Shown in pieces: positions 61,579-64,000 of a stretch of 64,000 nt of DNA. Source of the stretch: Gammaproteobacteria bacterium (GTDB lineage: Bacteria > Pseudomonadota > Gammaproteobacteria > HK1); NCBI GenBank assembly GCA_022824305.1, contig JAJEAD010000063.1, positions 1 through 64,000 of the forward strand, in the 5' to 3' direction. Made by a program: the position numbers and the translations under genes. Every line of letters starts with the position of its first letter. The first letter of the stretch is position 1. Below the pieces are notes generated by a model. It did no database searches. It saw only the letters and a list, made by a program, of their open reading frames with translations, and had not been told where the DNA came from.

Positions 61579-62277
61579 CTATCTGCCTTCCAATGCGCGG
61601 AGGCGAGCTTCGAGTTTAGCGACGCGATCTTCCAGCGTGCGCCGGGCTGCCACCTCTGCTTCGCGCGCCTCTTCCGTCTCGCGGTAAGTGAGCAAGGTTT
61701 GCCCGGTCTCCGGGTCGTGGAGGCGCAGCAGTTGCTCTTCCCGCGAGTCCCGAAGCTCCAGCCCCAGCACCTCACTCCGCAGCGTCAGCACGCCCTCCGG
61801 CGACCTTCGCGCCAGCAAGGGATGATAGACGCCCCCTCGCAGCCGAAAGCCCCGGAGCGGCGGGTTCAGATACTCCGCTCTCGGGTCATAGAGGAAGTAC
61901 TCGCTCACACCAAGTCCGGCATATGCCTCGCGCTTGCGGCCCTGGTCCTCGTGCCGGGTGCTGGGCGATGTCACCTCCACCACGAAATCCGGCCCCTTGG
62001 ACTCCTCCCAGAGCAGGTAGGTGTCACGATCGCGATTCGGGACGCCGAGCGCCACGAAAACGTCCGGCGCCACCACGGCGCGTGAATTGCCTTCCTCGTA
62101 GTAGAGGAACATGTTCCCGCTCACGTAGGCGGGACACCGGCTCCCTTTTCCGAGGTGTCGTTCCAGCGCATCGATCAAATAGGTCATGCACCGTCTGTGA
62201 ACAGGTGTTTCAGCCATGGGCTGGCCGTCGGAGCAGGGATACTCCACGGCGGCCGGCGGGACGATGGATTGGCTCAT
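61579..62277 (-). CDS. Uma2-family (DUF820) restriction-like endonuclease
   Basis: A 232-residue protein with the PD-(D/E)xK fold of the Uma2 family. The acidic core is visible in VVAPDVFVALG (Asp) and GPDFVVEVTSPST (Glu), followed by KREAYAGLGVSEYFLYD. The last 45 residues form a charged helix (EEAREAEVAARRTLEDRVAKLEARL). The start at 62277 is preceded by GGAGGG; ATG 62301 is an alternative. Such genes are abundant, mobile and of unclear role; nuclease activity is inferred from the fold. Confidence 0.85.
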   Translation of the reverse strand: MSQSIVPPAAVEYPCSDGQPMAETPVHRRCMTYLIDALERHLGKGSRCPAYVSGNMFLYYEEGNSRAVVAPDVFVALGVPNRDRDTYLLWEESKGPDFVVEVTSPSTRHEDQGRKREAYAGLGVSEYFLYDPRAEYLNPPLRGFRLRGGVYHPLLARRSPEGVLTLRSEVLGLELRDSREEQLLRLHDPETGQTLLTYRETEEAREAEVAARRTLEDRVAKLEARLRALEGR

Positions 62278-62500
62278 GGGCAAGCCCTCCGAGTCGAGCA
62301 TGGCCCGTCATGCGAGGCGCGGCCGAAAGGACGGTAGCACGACCGATGATCCTTCCGCGACCGCGGGGACCCATTCCTTGGCCATGGCAGGCTCAACATG
62401 GGAATGACGGATTCGGCGTTGGTGGAGACATACCTGTGAGCCCGGGCACCCACCGAATCGATCGGGTACGGAGCCGTCTGGCAGCGAACGAGAGCGGCGC

Positions 62501-63730
62501 CTACCCTTCCACCCAAGCCTGGAGGGCCGCATCCACCGCTTCGCCCGGCGGGGCGCGGAAGCCCTGGGCGCGGAGCACGGTCTCGAGCGCCATGAGGCAG
62601 AGCAGGACGCTGCGCTTGCGGCACACGTAGCCCATGGTGCCGATGCGCCAGATGCGCCCGGCGAGAGGGCCGAAGGAGGTGCCGATCTCGATGCCGAAGT
62701 CATCGAGCATCTTTGCCCGCACCGCGTCGCCGTTCACTCCGTCCGGAATCAGGACGCCGGTCACGTTCGGCATCTTGTGGGCCGGGTCGCCGAAGATCTC
62801 GAGACCCATCGCACGCAGGCCTGCACCGAGCGCACGGCTCGCCCGCCGGTGCCGCTCGTGCGCCGCCTCCAGCCCTTCCGCGAGCAGCACCCGCGCGCAC
62901 TCCCGGGCCGCGTAGAGCATCGAGGTCGCCTCGGTGTGGTGATTCAGGCGCGCCTCGCTCCAGTAGTCCATCAGCATCGCGAGGTCGAAGTAGTTGGAAC
63001 GGATCACGGGCCCCTGCGCGGCCCGGAAGCCGTCGGGCAGGATCCCCTGCTCGATGTGCTTGCGGGCGAGCACCCGTTCCTCCACCCGTTCGTTGAAGGT
63101 GATGGGAGCGGAGCCGGGCGGGCCGGAGAGGCACTTCTGGAGCCCGGTGCTCAGCACGTCGACGCACCAGTCGTCCACGCGCACGTCCATGCCCCCCACG
63201 GTCGCGGTCGCATCCACGTAGAGCAGCGCGTCATGCTCGCGGCAGGCGGCGCCGATCTCGGCGAGCGGCTGCGCCATGGTGGTGGAGGTATCGCCGTGCA
63301 CCAGCGCGACCAGCGCGGGACGATGCTCGCGCAGGGCGGCGATGACGCGCTCGGGCTCGAACACCCGGCCCCACTCCGCCTCGATGACCCGCACCTCCGC
63401 CTCGCAGCGGCGCGCGATCTCGCACAGCAGGTGGCCGAAGCGCCCGAAGACCGGCACCAGCACCCGGTCCCCCGGCGCGAGGATCGAGACCATGGCGGCC
63501 TCGATTGCGGCCCGGGCGGTGCCGTCCACGAGGAAGGTCCACCGGTTGCCGGTGCGAAGCACTTCCCGGTAGAGGGCCATCACGTCGTTCATGTATCCGG
63601 TCAGCACCGGATCGAACTGGCCCAGCAGGGGCATCGACATCGCCCGCAGCACCCGGGGGTCGGCCTCGACCGGACCCGGGCCCATGAGCAGGCGCGGAGG
63701 AGGATTCAGCTCGTCGGTGGCTTTGCCCAT
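62501..63730 (-). CDS. AGXT-type aminotransferase (PucG-like)
   Basis: A 409-residue class V PLP aminotransferase in the alanine-glyoxylate / ureidoglycine-glyoxylate group. LLMGPGPVEADPRVLRAMSMPLLGQFDP and DGTARAAIEAAMVS form the N-terminal substrate pocket, LLYVDATATVGG holds the PLP aspartate, and STGLQKCLSGPPG the Schiff-base lysine. HPALVALVHGDTSTTM is typical of the group. The ATG at 63730 has AGGA upstream. The next gene upstream, fdrA, belongs to allantoin/oxamate metabolism, so ureidoglycine or another purine breakdown product is a likely amino donor. Confidence 0.85.
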   Translation of the reverse strand: MGKATDELNPPPRLLMGPGPVEADPRVLRAMSMPLLGQFDPVLTGYMNDVMALYREVLRTGNRWTFLVDGTARAAIEAAMVSILAPGDRVLVPVFGRFGHLLCEIARRCEAEVRVIEAEWGRVFEPERVIAALREHRPALVALVHGDTSTTMAQPLAEIGAACREHDALLYVDATATVGGMDVRVDDWCVDVLSTGLQKCLSGPPGSAPITFNERVEERVLARKHIEQGILPDGFRAAQGPVIRSNYFDLAMLMDYWSEARLNHHTEATSMLYAARECARVLLAEGLEAAHERHRRASRALGAGLRAMGLEIFGDPAHKMPNVTGVLIPDGVNGDAVRAKMLDDFGIEIGTSFGPLAGRIWRIGTMGYVCRKRSVLLCLMALETVLRAQGFRAPPGEAVDAALQAWVEG

Positions 63731-63767
63731 GTGCAGCATTCCTGGTGATGGCGGGCGACGGGGAGGA

Positions 63768-64000
63768 TCACTTCGCGGTGAGGCTGAGCGCGGCTTCGAC
63801 CGCGTCCGCGTTCGATTCGGCAACGAAGACCCCGGCCCGCTCGAGCGCACGCCGCTGCGCGCTCGCGTTCTGGGGGTCGAGATCGGTGCCGCACACCGAG
63901 GCCACCACCGCCGGACGCGACGCGGGAGCGGATGCGATGGCACGCGTCACCTCGGTAGCCGGGTCGGGGTGGCTGCCGGTGCCGAGCACGACATCGAGCA
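63768..64000 (-). CDS. fdrA: FdrA family protein, C-terminal fragment (window edge)
   Basis: The last 76 or so codons of a gene that enters from the right. LDVVLGTGSHPDPATEV, VVASVCGTDLDPQNASAQRRALERAGVFVAESNADAVEAAL is the C-terminal signature of FdrA, an acyl-CoA-synthetase-like (succinyl-CoA-ligase fold) protein of allantoin and oxamate catabolism. Only 37 bp separate it from the PucG-like gene. The N-terminal two thirds lie outside the window. Confidence 0.8.
   Translation of the reverse strand, partial: LDVVLGTGSHPDPATEVTRAIASAPASRPAVVASVCGTDLDPQNASAQRRALERAGVFVAESNADAVEAALSLTAK

Overview
The window is GC-rich, densely packed chromosomal DNA. The gene content (TRAP and Liv transporters, CaiB-type CoA transferase, acyl-CoA chemistry, Rieske, TauD and PhyH oxygenases, SorAB, a fused CofG/CofH F420 protein, a selenoprotein) points to an aerobic heterotroph living on small organosulfur and organonitrogen compounds. 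It is probably a Gram-negative, proteobacteria-like lineage, perhaps marine or host-associated. The placement is inference: no rRNA or marker protein is present. The left end carries an exact 99-bp repeat, so it may be a contig end.

Layout. 0-9 kb: a sulfonate block. xsc and an FMN monooxygenase lie on the minus strand, opposite an SDR, a GNAT, sorA, sorB, a GlcG-like protein and a TauD-like dioxygenase. Xsc releases sulfite from sulfoacetaldehyde, a TauD-type enzyme can release it from taurine, and SorAB oxidises it to sulfate. 9-16 kb: livKHMGF, then a divergent urocanase homologue and a PhyH oxygenase. 16.6-18.4 kb: a less GC-rich patch with a PIN toxin-antitoxin pair and a secreted protein. 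18.5-23.7 kb: a penicillin-acylase-type Ntn hydrolase carrying a repeat element in its linker, another PhyH oxygenase, and three tandem PPOX/F420-type flavin-barrel paralogues. 23.7-30.7 kb: yqeC, a GRPD-like protein, a TAXI-TRAP transporter, a DUF4143 ATPase, an isochorismatase-like hydrolase. 31-34.6 kb: an M19 dipeptidase homologue and a small lower-GC patch with a PIN gene ending at tRNA-Phe.

34.7-43.4 kb: an amidohydrolase, a Rieske oxygenase, tRNA-Arg, a close DddP-like M24 protein, and a two-gene operon of a thioredoxin-like fusion protein and a UGSC selenoprotein whose gene has an in-frame TGA. A PPOX/F420 enzyme, cofC and a D-2-hydroxyacid dehydrogenase follow in a coupled run. 44-52 kb: a CoA-ester degradation cluster (acyl-CoA dehydrogenase, enoyl-CoA hydratase, amidohydrolase, SDRs, AMP ligase, CaiB) and a ureohydrolase. 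52.5-58.8 kb: an LDH2-type dehydrogenase, 6-phosphogluconolactonase and the F420 operon fbiC-cofE-cofD. 58.9-62.3 kb: a lower-GC patch with a coiled-coil membrane protein and a Uma2 nuclease. 62.5-64 kb: an AGXT/PucG-type aminotransferase and the 3' end of fdrA.

Two cofactor themes join distant loci. All four F420-specific assembly steps (FO synthase, CofC, CofD, CofE) are present along with four PPOX-family candidates to use F420. Selenium use is indicated by the recoded UGSC gene and, less directly, by yqeC.
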